Below are positions 1 to 12,600 of a stretch of 64,000 bases of DNA, in pieces. The notes below the pieces were generated by a model that worked only from the letters and a program-made list of their open reading frames with translations, made no database searches and was not told where the DNA came from. The stretch is from Eopsaltria australis (taxonomy: Eukaryota; Chordata; Aves; Passeriformes; Petroicidae), in assembly GCA_034509425.1 (NCBI GenBank), contig JAVTVJ010000076.1, positions 1,736,001 to 1,800,000 on the forward strand, given 5' to 3'. The position numbers and the translations under genes are program-made. The stretch's first letter is position 1, and the number at the start of each line of letters is the position of its first letter.

Positions 1-719
1 TGAGGATATCTGGACTTCTTTACTCTTTTTCTCCTTGCACAGGGTAAATAGTCTTTTGTTTTGCTTGATGTTGGAAAAATTATATTTAAACATGAGCAAT
101 TATATTTTTAACAACCAGAATTACTGCTAAATAGAAGCATTTATCTTTTTAAAACACGTAAGAAGTTGCTTTCATTGGACTGGAAGAAGGAAGATAGGAG
201 AGAGAGGAAGGACAGGAAGAAGGTAGGTAGTTTGATAAACTAACTCAGATATACATTTTCTTTCTTTTTTTTAAATTATAAAAGGAATTTTAATCATCTT
301 ACTGAATGCCTCATCTATTCCACCAAATTAAAAAGATATAATAGGGCATTCTTGTTGCTCTTCCTCCTGTCACAGAGATCTGTTAGTCCAAGAAGGCAAA
401 ACTGAACATTGTCAGCTGCAGGGAAACAACTGGGGCATTTGGAGAGAGATGCCTGGATCCCTGAATATGTCCAAGGGCTTGGGAGAAAAATCAGAATAGG
501 TTTCACTCTGACTGACTTCCCTAGATTGGAAGTCTGCTGGTTTTAGGGAATCTCCAAAATGTCGACCTGCCTTTAAAGTTTTCTCTCCTCAATCTGCTCT
601 CCCTCACTGCACAGGCACTGGCAGTTCCCAGCTTTCAGATCAGTACAAATGAATTGGGGTCTCTATTTTGTATTGTCTTTTCATAGACCATGGGGCAAGG
701 GGTTCTCCTCTGTACTCAC
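1..719 (-). other. RAB38: RAB38 intron 1 (5' portion)
   Basis: This is sequence downstream of the RAB38 exon 1 donor. I see no Rab-like second exon (the GQERFGNMT-type block) in any minus-strand frame, so it is intronic up to the left edge. There is a T-rich tract near 257-275 and no recognised repeat. Confidence 0.8.
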
Positions 720-924
720 CCGCAATATCCCAGAGCTGCAGCCGTACCACAGTCTCAGCATCCCAGTTCAGCACCTTCAAAGCAAAGTCCACCCCGATGG
801 TGGCCCGGTAGTGGGGGGAGAAGTTCTGGTGGACATAACGCTTGATGATGCTGGTTTTGCCCACTCCCAGGTCCCCGATCACCAGCAGCTTGTAGAGGTG
901 CTCCTTCTGGTTGTGCTTCTGCAT
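720..924 (-). CDS. RAB38: RAB38 first coding exon (partial gene, small GTPase)
   Basis: This exon encodes the N-terminal 68 residues plus one base of a Rab GTPase matching RAB38. RAB38 directs cargo such as tyrosinase to melanosomes and other lysosome-related organelles, cycling GTP on their membranes. Visible motifs are the P-loop GDLGVGKT (residues 17-24), switch I ending at HYRATIGVDF with the G2 threonine at 42, and the WDIA start of G3 (65-68). The start ATG (922-924) is followed by the family-typical KEHLYKLLVIG, and it has A at -3. The exon ends in phase 1 at a GTGAGT donor (719 downward), inside the glycine codon of WDIAG. The rest of the GTPase fold and the C-terminal prenylation motif must lie left of the window. 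An in-frame ATG at 1083 is open to this start but falls beyond a probable splice acceptor and lacks family similarity, so I did not use it. RAB32 is the nearest alternative; the short N-terminus and residues such as VHQNFS favour RAB38. Confidence 0.95.
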
Positions 925-990
925 CTTTCCTGTGGCTGCGGCTGCTCCCTGCAAACTGATTGCATGCTCTGCCCGAGGAATCCTGCCAGC
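925..990 (-). other. RAB38: RAB38 5' UTR, bounded by a candidate splice acceptor
   Basis: On the sense strand, the 66 bases before the ATG follow a strongly pyrimidine-rich tract (about 993-1060) ending in CCCCTCAG at 991-992. This resembles a 3' splice site, with a CTCAC branch-like motif upstream. It suggests that the ATG exon may be preceded by a non-coding exon. This is inference from the sequence alone. A TSS close to the ATG remains possible. Confidence 0.4.
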
Positions 991-3900
991 CTGAGGGGAA
1001 GAGAGGGAGTGAGGGACTGGGGAGGGAAGGAAGGAGAGCAAGGTAGGTGGAGGCTCTCTCCCTTCGTACGGAAGCAGGATCACCAGGTCCAGCAGACAGC
1101 CCTCCTGGGAGATGAAGTAAGTAAGAACTGGGGGAAGGAAGTCTCTCAGAAAGTTTTGTGCGTATGTGTGTAAAGGTCAGCACGAGGTGTGTCTGGGATT
1201 AGTCTGGCTGCTAAAGACTTTGCAGGAAAATTCATGCAACAGTCCTGTTCTCTGTTTGGCTCCTGGCTGAAAGGACAGTATTTCTGTTGTGCACTAGTTT
1301 TACACACAGTTTTTGAATCACTGCCTTGGTGATAATTTATCACCCTATGCTTGTTTCCAGATCTCTTTAGGATGCCAGTCGCTGTAAAAAAAAACCCAGA
1401 AAACTCCCTTCAGAGGTTTTACATCACCACTAAAGTGCAAAAATTAAACCAGTGTGACTTTAGTTTTGGATATAATTTGATTCCAATCCGTGTAAGTCAG
1501 TGTGACTGCAGTTACTCACTAGAAGCGGCAGTTATAGCAATATACAGCAGCATTACTTGTGTCCATACTGGGAGGGCTGTACAAATTTAGTTATAGTAAA
1601 TACATACTTTTAAATTTCATTACCTTAATTGTGATTGTCTCTCCGTAACTATAAGCATGCTCCCATCTGAATGCAGCACACAGCTCATGCTTTGTTTTTT
1701 TCATACAACTGGACTCTAAAATGCAAAAAATCTATGTTTATCTCATGACTCTGATAATCAGAAGTTATGAAAGCGTAACAGCATTAGAGCATACAAATGC
1801 CAGTGTCTCAACAGTCGTTTGTTTTCCAAAACAAGTGATATCAAACTTGCTAACAACTGAACCCATTTGAGTAAATCATTCCACTGACATGATTGTCCCT
1901 ATAATTTGACTGAAGAACACAGTGAATTTTACCTAGGCAGCTTAGCTGGAGACCTCTACCCATTACCTAGAGATGTTTGATTCTTTTAACAGCTTTGATA
2001 GCAAACCCACAGAATTTTAATATTGTGTGCAACTTATCAGTGGATAATTTTTATATTTACTGATGTTCTTGATAAGATGAAAACATATTTCTTACTTATT
2101 GTAATATTATTTGATGGAGCTCTTATCCAAGTGTGGACTGAAACGGCATTAGAATTTTGTCATCTATCCAAAAAGCTGGATTTTAGTAGACAAAGAATTC
2201 AGAACATTCATATTATGCAATCTTTTCTAATCGGTCTTTAAACTCAAACTTTAAAGTTTGTGTGTGTGTGTGTGTGTGTATATACGTACATAAACACACA
2301 AAGTGGAAATGGGTAACTTGAGAGGAAAAATGTCTTATTTTCCTTGAACCTTTTTTTAATAAGAAGATTTTTTTTTCAATAAGATAAATTGTCTTTCCAA
2401 AAACAAGCTGTCGATTGTATCCTGTTTGGAGAGAAAATTTTAAAGGGCTTAGCCTTGTTAGGTATGGACATTATAAAAGGCTACAACTTGACAAGCAAAC
2501 CAGTTCATTCAGTTACTATATTTGCATGATCTGAGCTTACTATTGTTATTACTGGTAGTGTGTGGTATGTGAATTCTTGCCTTTACAGCACCCCTGTTTC
2601 CTGAGAGGATCCAATTCTCGAGTTCTTCTAAGCATTCACCATTCCCCTCTAAAGCTGAAGATTTCCCCTTTTAGAGCTTAAACAAAGAACACACTGAGAG
2701 GATTTAGCAATTTCGGAAATAACAAAATTGGTGTTTTGGGTAAGGTTTAAAATACATCTGATGTTTTATCTTTCTTCGATGATGGTCATTGCGCAGAGAA
2801 CAGTGTGTGGAAGGACCCTGAAAGCAGGCGTTTGGTGACTGGAGGTCTTAGGCTATTAGTAAGTATAGTTAGAGGCTGGCCTCCACCCAGAAGCATGAGG
2901 CTTTATCTCTCTTCCAAAGTTTTTGTTAGCATTAGCTATAATAGCTCCGGATAATCGTGTTACTTGTTTAAATCTCCAATTCTTCTCTGAATGTGGCTAA
3001 ATTCTTGGCCCCAGCAGCACCCTGGTACAATGAGCTCCTCACAGGCTTAATCAAGGTCACCCTGGGTTGGCAGTAGGGCTACAAGTGAGATGCTCAGTGA
3101 GGTGTTCAGAGATGGAGTGAGCATGGAGGAGGGATCATTGCAGTTAGGGGGATGATTCACTGCACTAAAGTGAAGTACGGACTGGAGCATCTTGCTGAGT
3201 GAAAGCTGTACCCAGATCTCCAAGGCAAGCTGACATTTATAGACACCATCTGCTAAAATGCTCCTAAAATGGGAGAAGGCCCTCAGTCCTGCCTTGCTCC
3301 GCCTTTTTGGAACTATGTATCTGTACTGGTTTGGCCTCCTTGGGGCAAGGAGGTGTGGACCTATCGTGCTGCAGCACTGTCATGGGAGAAGGCAGATAAT
3401 TTGGGCTGGTTATGACTTAAAGGATCACTGCAAGGTTTGTTTGATGATGCCAGCTGATCCCTTCATGCACACTAAGAGGTTACTGCAACTCAGCCATCTC
3501 CTGCAGGCAGAGCAGGGAAGTGGAAATGCACTGAGCCTGGAGATGATGCAATGAAATCTGCCTTAGCTGAGACCACACTTGAAGGCAAGTAATTTAAACC
3601 ATACCACCCACAAGTTGCATTTGCCACCCACAGATAGGTGGTTAGCTGAGCTCAGCTGACACTAAGCAACTTGTTAGGCTGGGAGAACCAGATGTTGCCT
3701 CTCAGCCTTTATTCTGCTGGTGACAAAGCAATAAGAACATGTAAACATGCCAGCAATTTGGTTGATATTTCCGTGTTTATATTTCATTTGTCTGTGTTTC
3801 CTCTGATGCATGTACATCTTAAACTTTACAAAATAATTGTAAAAAATAATTGAAATTCCATGTGACATTATGTATATCTATGCTGTTTTATTTTTGTTTT

Positions 3901-4365
3901 TTCTGCCTATTATTCTATTTTAGTATTATACTAATATTAATAGAGTCTATTAAAATTCTATTTCAACTGGCAGAATTGATGATAAATCTATACATCTCAG
4001 TTGTAAATAATAGCATTTTTAAAAATTCCATCAAATTAAGGCATTACAGGCTGTGTTGCACTCTACATAAAAGTAAAACTCATTTTACAGTGATAATTTT
4101 CAGAAATTCCTCATTATTCTCTGTCATTAATAGAGACCTTTTTCTCTGAGAGAAGTGATAAAATTGAAGATGCAATTACATTGACAGGAATCAAGGAAAG
4201 CATAACCTCATCCTGGATTCTGTCACTTCTCTTTGTGTGGCATATACCACAGAGAAGGGCATCAACCTTAAGCACCAGACTTGTTATCAACATATCTTTT
4301 AAAAACGACAATGTTGTCCGAGATAATGAAACTACAAGGTAATAGTTTTTGCCAAAAGAAAGACA
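991..4365. other. Intergenic / RAB38 upstream, no gene recognised
   Basis: The region consists of AT-rich DNA with short random ORFs lacking domain similarity. It may hold the RAB38 promoter or a 5' intron. A short TG microsatellite lies at 2259-2284. A 98-residue plus-strand ORF at 3258-3554 has no recognisable motif, and I treat it as chance. Confidence 0.6.
2259..2284. repeat. (TG)n microsatellite
   Basis: About ten TG units run into TATA. It is a simple dinucleotide repeat. Confidence 0.9.
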
Positions 4366-4862
4366 TTCACAGAATCATGGGAGATGCTGAGTCGGAAGGG
4401 ACCCACAAGGATCATCAAGTCGAACTCCTGGCCCTGCACAGGACACCCCAAGAGTCACACCATGTGCCTGAGAGCACTGTCCAAATGCTCCTTGAACTCT
4501 GTCAGGCTGGTGCTGTGACCACTGTCCTGGGGAGCCTGTTCAGTGCCTGACAACCCTCTGGGTGAAGAACCTTTTCCTGATATTCAAACTCAACTTCCTG
4601 TTACACAACTTCAGGCCATTCCCTCAGGTCCTGTCACTGGTCACCAGGGAGAAGAGATCAGTGCCTGCCCCTCCTCTTCCCCTCACGAGGAAGTTTTAAC
4701 TGCAATGAGGTCTCCGCAGTCTCTCCTCCAGGCTGAACAGAAGAAATGACCTCAGCTGCTCTTCATACGGCTCCTCTCAAGGCCCTTCACCATATTTGTT
4801 GCCCTCCTCTGGATTCTCTCTAATAGTTTAATATCTTTCTTATATTTTGGTTACCAAAATTC
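4366..4862 (-). mobile_element. CR1 LINE fragment (3' end)
   Basis: The plus strand opens with the reverse complement of the CR1 3' terminus (cacagaatcatggg, then ggaagggaccca). It continues through the inverted reverse-transcriptase C-terminal region: clusters such as ccttgaactctgtcaggctg, cactgtcctggggagcctgtt and ggtcctgtcactggtcacca. The element is therefore on the minus strand, 5'-truncated as is usual for CR1, and it carries no intact ORF. It shares long stretches with the copy at 14103-14752, so both belong to one subfamily. Confidence 0.9.
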
Positions 4863-6411
4863 AGATTATTAGAAATGTAGGTATTCAAAAGATTGCCATC
4901 TAAAATGCCATGGGGTTTTCACACCACAGCTATTAATGTTATATCTGGTAGCTTTGAATGGCTTGAAGGGATTGACCTACACCATCATATTGATCTTATC
5001 TAATATATAATAAATGACAGTATAATCCAGAGACATCTCTGTGTGTATGCATATATATATATATATACACACACATATACACACAAATCAATGTCATAGA
5101 TGATAAGATTTTCTTATATCCTGCTTTTAAAAAAATACAAAACATTGACATTCTACACAGAGTTTTTTTGCCAGACTTTTGTATTACAATTAATTCTAGG
5201 GTATGGAATAAATACAGAGTTGTTAGCTTCACAGTTAATAGCCCAGTGGTACATGAATCATTGTATTAAAAGAGTGAGAGTTTGTGGCTCTCTCACAATT
5301 GCAACCCTTAGTCTGATAAAGGGACCCAGTTTGACTACTTATTGTATATTCCAACATACCTTCCAAATCCATCAGCTCTGTGTGAACACAGTCAGTGCTC
5401 AGATGCAAATGCATGTTTCTACTCCAACAGGCAAAAAAGTAATAATAATTAAATATAATTCCCTCTCTCAAGGATAATTTTTTTTAGATCCATACATCCT
5501 AATAAAATCCAAGTTAAGGTCTATCCTTTGGAGCCTGCAGAAAAATCTTAGATGGACGGCAGTGCATTTTACACCAAGTGTATTTGAACAGTCATCTGGG
5601 AATACATGAACACAGTGCAACTCAAAAAGCAATAAGGCAAGGACCAGAATGTCTGCCAAGGGTAAAATCTAATAACAGGGGGGTCAGTAATACTCTGGGA
5701 GAAGTAAAATGGCTTGTCCCAGAGGCCAGACAGCAGTGAAAGCATCATACAGTGCAGATTTAGTCTGAAATGTGCCAGTTCCAAAGGAAATTTGTTGTAC
5801 CTCAAATTCAATAAGAGAAGTGTAAGAGCACTCACTGAGGCTGCAGACGGAAGCATTACACTCATTGCAGGAATGCTACTATGGAGGCACCAACATAGCC
5901 TGGATCAAACTGACAATGCAGCAGTTTTAACCCTCTTCTGGTACTGAAGAGTGTTTGTGTGATGAGAGTCAAACTGTTACAATGCTACACAGGGACATAT
6001 CTAAGTCAAGCTAGAATATTTCTAATAATCACTAACCTGCATTATGCTCCTCCCACGAGGGTCCATTTGAAACCCTCACGGCAAGATTTGAAGAATAGTC
6101 TACCCTCTCTTCACAGAGAAAATCTTTACAAACAGGACTGAATCAGTGAAACTTTTGTTCAATTCATGTAGATTTAAGTCTGGTTCTTGATGATTATCAG
6201 TCTATAATGGTGGTCACACAAAAGTACCAACTTCATGTGGAGGGAAATTTGTTAAGAGTAGATCCTACATTAATATGCATTGGCTTACATAATTTCCCTT
6301 GTAACTGCAGATTGAGACCATGGAACAAAATAATAAGAGATGCTACCTTTACCTGGTAAAAGTTCATCAGGAGTATAGTCTGTAAGTTGTATTCATTGTT
6401 ATTTCAAATAT
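4863..6411. other. Intergenic, no gene recognised
   Basis: AT-rich unique-looking sequence with an AT/AC microsatellite at 5049-5085. The short ORFs here (up to 125 residues) show no family features. Confidence 0.6.
5049..5085. repeat. (AT)n(AC)n compound microsatellite
   Basis: Alternating AT units switch to AC units, with a short TATAC interruption. Confidence 0.9.
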
Positions 6412-7800
6412 CACAGAACCACTGAGGCAGGAAAGTACTTCTGGAGATCACTGAACCTAACACCCAGCTCAAAGCAGGGCCGGTAAGGGCAGGCATGAAG
6501 ACTTCACAGTCTCTGGGCAACGTGTTTCAGTATTTGACCACATACATAATAAAAATAACTTTTTAATGTTTAAATAGAATTTTCATATTTTTCTGTATTC
6601 TTTACAGATTCTTTAAGATCTCCATGAGCCTTTTCTACTCCGATGAACTCTTCCAGCTCTCTTCTCCTCTCCTTGATGCTCCAAACTCTTAATCATCTTT
6701 GCATTCCTTTGCTGGACTCAGTTTTCCTTATCTGTTGTACTGGGGAGCCCAGAACTGGACAGGGCACTGTTCTCCCTTTATCCACACCCAGTGATTTAAT
6801 CACAGGTGGCTATGTTTGGTAAGACATGATATCCCCTTCATAAACCTACACTGATTACTCCAAATCAACTTTTTATCCTTCCTGTGTTTTGAAATTACTC
6901 CCAGGAGGATTTGCTCCATCACCTTTCCTGGGATCAAGATGATGCTTACCAGCCTCTAGTTCCATGGATTCTCTTTCTGAAGATACCAGGGGAGGAACCT
7001 GGGTGCTCCCACCTGGGCTGAACATATACTAGTCCACTGAACTCTATGTTTTGCGGGACCCTATGATCAAGACGACAAGAAGAGGACCAACGGGATGTTG
7101 TTGGAATCCATGGAGTGGTGATATTTTTCTACTTAATCTTTCTCTCCCTTCTCATCTCTTTTTATACTTCTTTCTCTCTCTGCCTCACATTTACTGTTAA
7201 ATAAAATTCATACTACTTACTTCAGAATATGGTCTCGTTTGCACCTTAATTTGGGCAGAGGGATCTCTCTAATAATTTTAACAACCAGATCTCGCCAAGG
7301 CTAGGACAGTGAGTACATATCCATCCTTAGTCACCTGTCCCTTCCATCTCTTTTATATATTTCCTTTTTATTTTTGAGTTTAGTCAGAAGCTCCTTATTC
7401 GTCCTTGCAGACTTCCTACTGCCTTTGTTTGATTTCTTACATGTGGGAATGGGTCGTTCTTGAACTTGGAGGAGGTGATTCTTGAAAATCAATTGGCTGT
7501 CCCTTACCCCTCTTCAGTCCAGGGTCTCCCAGAGGTTTTTCCCAAGCAGGAAAAGGTTGAAGTCTGTACTTCTGAAATCAAGGCTTGCAACCCTGACTTT
7601 TGCCTTCTTCCCTCTTCTCAAGATCCTGAACTCCACTCTCTCATGGTTGCCAGCCAAAGCTGCCCCCAGTTTTCACATCCCTGCACAGTACTCTCTCTTT
7701 TGTAAGGATGTAGTCCACAACAAGAAGTTGCCATCAACACACTCCAGAAACCTCCCAAGACACAAGTAAGACACAATAAAGGTGTTTATAAAGACAGTGC
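6412..7800 (-). mobile_element. CR1 LINE, old copy interrupted by LTR-like sequence
   Basis: The plus strand starts with a degenerate CR1 3' end (atcacagaaccactgaggc). It continues as inverted reverse-transcriptase sequence to about 6985, including tactggggagcccagaactg and ggatttgctccatcacctttcctgggat. CR1 similarity resumes near 7370 (gctccttattcgtccttgca, then cttgaacttggaggaggtga) and runs to roughly 7770 in the same orientation. The block between is not CR1. The ORFs of 81 and 95 residues near 7460-7769 are remnants read on the wrong strand. Confidence 0.8.
6990..7300 (+). mobile_element. Candidate solo LTR nested in CR1
   Basis: This segment splits an otherwise collinear CR1 copy. It has LTR-like composition: a T/C-rich tract (about 7125-7190), a TTAAATAAAA polyadenylation-type signal near 7197-7206, and a plausible terminal TTTTAACA near 7282. 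The boundaries and family are uncertain, and I see no clear target-site duplication. The description rests on resemblance to passerine ERV LTRs. Confidence 0.4.
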
Positions 7801-9057
7801 TGTGCTTAGGTTCCTTCCACCTTTTACTGGTTGTTATTTAGCCTGTTATTTAGTTGGAGTAGCGCTTCAGGGCCCACTGAGAAAGGCTCCTGCATGCTGA
7901 ATGCTACTCTGACCCTGGATGGTGGCCAGGCCTGCTCCTGGAAGCCTTATCTCAGCAGGAAGGACAAACAACAAATAGAGATAAGGAGAATAACACTGTG
8001 TGGATCTCAGTTCACTGGTAAAGGGTTTCCAGATTGAGATTTTTGTCAGTGTTCTCAACTGCAAGAAAATAAAAAACAACAGTCCTTTCTGTTTGTGTAT
8101 ATATGCATACACAGAATATATTCCTTCTATATATATAGAAAAGGAATGTCGTGGCATGTTACCAAGCAGCTGAAACTTTGCATTTTTCTCAAATCTTCCC
8201 TTTTTGTCGCTCTTTTATGAAGACATTTCAAAATTAGAAAAAAGTCCTGAGTAATTCAGAAATACCAGAAGGATTTAGTTTTCTCACATTTTTTGAACAT
8301 TTTTATCGTGGTTTTAGCACTCTTTTCAAACAAAAAAATCCAAACTTACCCATTCTGGAAGTTAACTTAGCAGTGAGACAGTTGCACTTTCAACTGGCAA
8401 CCAGACTCCCAGCTATGATTTTTTTACCTGATCCATAACAGAAGAGGGCCATCACCTGTCCTGGTACAGCCAACATTTATTTTCTTTGTGGAAGAGGGAT
8501 TGCAGGGAAGGGTGTAAACAAATTAGAGGGTAAACATGAGCTTTGCCATACATGATTGTTCATGGGTTCAAGACAGCACACAAATTAACATTGAGGAAGG
8601 GAACTGTACTAGGAGACCTGTAGTTGAACTCTTAAGCCAGAGATTTTGTGGTAATTAACATTGCTTCTCTCTAGTAGCAGTGCAGCAAAACTCAATGCAA
8701 CACCTATAGAAGGGGAAAGTAATTCTATTTGAAAACATGCATCAACAGTCTGACACCCACCTTCTTACAAGTGCCATGCTCTGTGTTAAATTATCCTGCT
8801 TACCTATACCCACATATATCATAGTGCTATGGCCAAATTTTCTTGCAGCAACAGGAAAGAAAGGGGATGTCAGATACCAAGCTCCCACCATCTCCTCATC
8901 CCTAGGTTAGCCTTCCGGTGCTGGTTTTGGAGGAGTCTTGTACTGCTTCACATCTGTTCCGCTTCCATGAAGCATTAGGTTTTGCTTATTAAACTATCTT
9001 GTCTTTTTACCTAGAAGCTGTTGAAAAGGGTTTGTCCTTTTATTGGCATCTGGGGGT
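7801..9057. other. Intergenic, no gene recognised
   Basis: Nothing recognisable. The sequence is AT-rich, with a short TATA-rich tract near 8096-8140. Confidence 0.6.
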
Positions 9058-9695
9058 TCCCATGTATGAAAAGCTGGACATAACCTGGCAATGTGTGCTC
9101 ACAGTGCAGAAAGGCAACCATGTCCTGGGCTGTGTTGCCAGCAGGGCAAGGGAGAGGATTCTGCCCCCCTACTCTGCCCTTGTTAAACCCCACCTGGATC
9201 ATTGTGTCCAGTTCTGGAGTCCTCAACATAAGGACAATGTGTTGCAGTAAGCCTAGAGGAGGCCACAAATATGATCAGGGGCCTGGAGCACCTCTTCTAC
9301 AAAGGCTGAGAGAGCTGGGCTTGTTCAGCCTGGAGAAGAGAAGACTTTGGGGAGACTTTACTGTGGCCTTCCAGTACTTAAACTGGCCTTACAAAAAAAG
9401 AGGAAGAGGGATTTTTTCATGGGTACATAGTGATAGGACAAGGGGGAACAGTTTTAAATTGAAAAAAGAGATTTGGATTAGATATAAGGAAGAAATTCTT
9501 TACTGTGAGAGTGGCAAGGCACTGGCACATCTTGTCCAGGGAAGTTGTGGATGTCCCATCCCTGGAAGTGTTCAAGGTCAGGTTGGATGGGGCCCTGCAC
9601 AACCTTGGCTAGCAAGTGGAATACACACTTAAGGGAGGAGGGGAGGGAATTGGATCTTTAAGATCCCTACCAACCCAAAGCACTGAATGATTTTT
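9058..9695 (+). mobile_element. CR1 LINE fragment (3' end, plus strand)
   Basis: This is plus-strand CR1 from the C-terminal part of the reverse transcriptase ORF to the 3' end. Recognisable stretches are tgtccagttctggagtcctc, tgttcagcctggagaagaga, attctttactgtgagagtgg and the terminal gatccctaccaaccc. Translation of 9093 onward shows decayed CR1 ORF2 peptides such as RLRELGLFSLEKRRL, with stops and frameshifts. It is 5'-truncated and inactive, and in the opposite orientation to most CR1 copies in this window. Confidence 0.92.
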
Positions 9696-12600
9696 TTTCT
9701 TTAGATTGTCTGTTTTTTTAGGATGCCCCTTGCTTTATTTAGATTACTCTTTCTTTCCTATTCTGGGTGTCCCAATGTACTTCATGCAGATGTGCTGGGA
9801 ACTTAATATGCTGCCAACCCAGGTGCCATCAGCACCTGCCTTTCCTATAGCTCATCTCCTGCTACTCCTTCTGGTTCTTACACACCCTGATGGTCCCATT
9901 CATTTTCCATTTGGAGAAGTTTTAATGCTGCTATTACAAAGCTCTGCAAGCCTAAAGGATAAGACAGAGCTCAAGTTCTGCTTTGCCAGCCTCTTTAATT
10001 AAAAAAGGAAAAGAAAAAAAGTCATCCTTTCAATGTTGCAGCTTAAAAATCAGCCCTCAACAACCAGGAAAATGCAATCACCCTATTTCTATTTTTCCTC
10101 AAGGCAGCAAATGCAGAAAACAGATACATTCTGTGAAGAAGCATTTCATTGCTTATCTTTTATCATCCCACTGCTGAGTTTTATGTATTTGATTTGGTCT
10201 TTTAGTCCATTTCTTGTAATTGATTTTTTCCCCTCCCACAATGGGATGCAGGTATTATCCTGCTGAAATTTAAACCTGTGCATATAATCCCAGAGGGTTT
10301 CAGAAAAGCAGAGAGAAACGTAACTGAGTGACAAAACTCAGCAGCCTTATTAATGTATGAGATTTAGAAGGAAATCTTTGTGTAAAGCAAAATATAGTAC
10401 AGACTGCAGACTTAGTCACCCAAACGTCAAGCTTTTGTTTATTCCTAAACACCTACAGGGAGAAGTGAGAGAGTCCCAAAATAGAATCAGGATTTTAAGT
10501 GGGCTCAAGATTTTCCCGAACTGTGATGCAGAGATACGTCTGGGAGCAAGAAGTGGCACAGTCAGACCAAGAGCAGAGTACTGAGTAAAGAGTCAGGAGA
10601 CAGTTGGCTTGGGTACCCCATTTCCAGGTGAAGTAACGACCTCCCAGAGGTCATGGACTGTCTACTTTCAGAAAGATTTGCCTTCCGAGATAACTCAGCT
10701 TCCTTCAGTCATCAGTGCTAATGAGAAGAAAAACCTTAAGGAATCCCATGTATAGTCCAGACCAAAAATCCTGTTTATCCCAGCCAAACAGAACAATAGA
10801 AGAGGCCATCATTTTATATTAGTGTTACAAGTGTTAAATAAGAAAGTAGAAAGAAAGTTTATTAAATGAAGTTAAAAAAAAAAGCCACTTTTAGATACAC
10901 TGTATTTATTATGTATCCTTTGGCAACATAATTAAAAGCATTCCGTACAGTTAGTTAATAGTTTTGGGACGTTTTTCCCCTCTTACACAAAGAACATCAA
11001 GATTGAAACTGCTGGACATTTAAGAATGAACACTGTTTTTCAAGATTCTGAAATCCTCCTAGGGCAAAGACATCCCTTTTAATATCTTTGGTGGTTATGA
11101 CAGTACTTACAATTTATCACCTGTCATATTGCTACAGTGACATCAGCCCTTCTACACAGCCCTATAAAAGTATTCTCTATTTAATGAGGTAAGTCAGAGG
11201 TCCCAAGGATCGCTTCAAGCGTAAACATGTACAGATATCTTAAAGTGCAAATAGCAAAATGTAGCTGGAGAGGAGCGAGCTAAACTATCAGCATAGTGAA
11301 ATGTTACCATTAGCGAGACGGTTTAATTTAGCTCGTGCATCTCATGCTAAATAGCAGCTGCTGGATCAAGCCAGCTGATCCAAATGAAACAATTAGGAAT
11401 AATTGGCAGAAGTATGTGTCAGTGCCTTTCCTATTACAGATAAAGAAAAATTATGCATATGCACATGTCTGTTTCTCTCTAGCCTATCCAGAAAGGTTTC
11501 AACCTCTCCTCCTCCTGTACCACCTGTCATTCAGAGGGAACTGATAAAAACTGATGTTCTGTTAGTGTCCTGCACCTGACCACCTCCTAAAGTTGGAGGT
11601 TATTATTATGATTTTACTGCCATTAAATGTTTCATACATATTTGGAAACCTAAACATACAGATACACATGCTCACACTGCTTCAGCCTACAGCACATCCA
11701 GAAGCTATAGCAACCCGCAGAGAAATTTCAGCCTGTTTGAGCTGTAGTCTTCAATACCTTCTCCTCAGCACATAAGGTCCTCTGACTCGCAGTGAAACAG
11801 GGATATTTCACTTAAAACTCACTGTTCAGAAGGGGCAGTGCATTAATTGATCTGGGTAGAAGAGTGTTCACACCCACAGGCTTTTGGACCTCACTAATAC
11901 ACTTTATTTTACAACTCCAGTGCTACTTTGCTCTCATGGGCCAAATGAGGGCATTAGAAAGGCTGTGCTGCGAGACACAGTGAGGACAGACCCGTCCACA
12001 CAGCAGCTCAGGCCACCTGTGGCCTGAATCCCCCCAGCTGTCCCTGCCCCACTCGTACACTGCCCTAGAGATCCTGCAGTCACTGGCAGATCTGGGCAAA
12101 CTCCCCCCAACAATTCCCTCCTCACCCACTGCTGCACCACATCCCTCAGAGGGATTATATTATATCAAGCTCTTCATTACACTGTGGAGACCACACCAAT
12201 CCCTCAGTTATTTCAACCTAAAGCCAGACAGTTCCAAAAGCAGCTCTATCCCTACAGGTTGTCTAGAGCAGAGTTAAATAAGTCCCACTCATTCAGATGA
12301 AAGTAAAATCAGTCACAGCTTTGATGTTTTAACAGGATTTTTAACACATACCAGAAATGGCTTTTCTGATGAAATGCATAATTTGACGGGGGAAAAAACA
12401 TGCTATGATGGTTTTTTTTTCCCAAAAGGGAAGAATGAAGAACTGAAAACTGAAAATATTGGTAAAAGATGCTCTTTTGTAGACAAACCACCGAGAAAAT
12501 GCTTCCTTAGTCCATCTTCCTTTTTGTCTTCTAAAATAAATAACACCCCTCCCTCAGCATTTGTGCCTTTTAAAATACAGAACTTGAGGAAAAAATGCTT

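Noticed and set aside
925..1083. N-terminal extension of RAB38 from the in-frame ATG at 1083
   Set aside because: The extension lacks family similarity and crosses the probable splice acceptor at 991. The KEHLYK start fits RAB38 proteins.
649..1183. 174-residue plus-strand ORF and 142-residue minus-strand ORF at RAB38
   Set aside because: These are alternate-frame shadows of the RAB38 exon and its CT-rich upstream sequence.
9093..9632. 179-residue plus-strand ORF
   Set aside because: It is a decayed CR1 reverse-transcriptase C-terminus, not a host gene.
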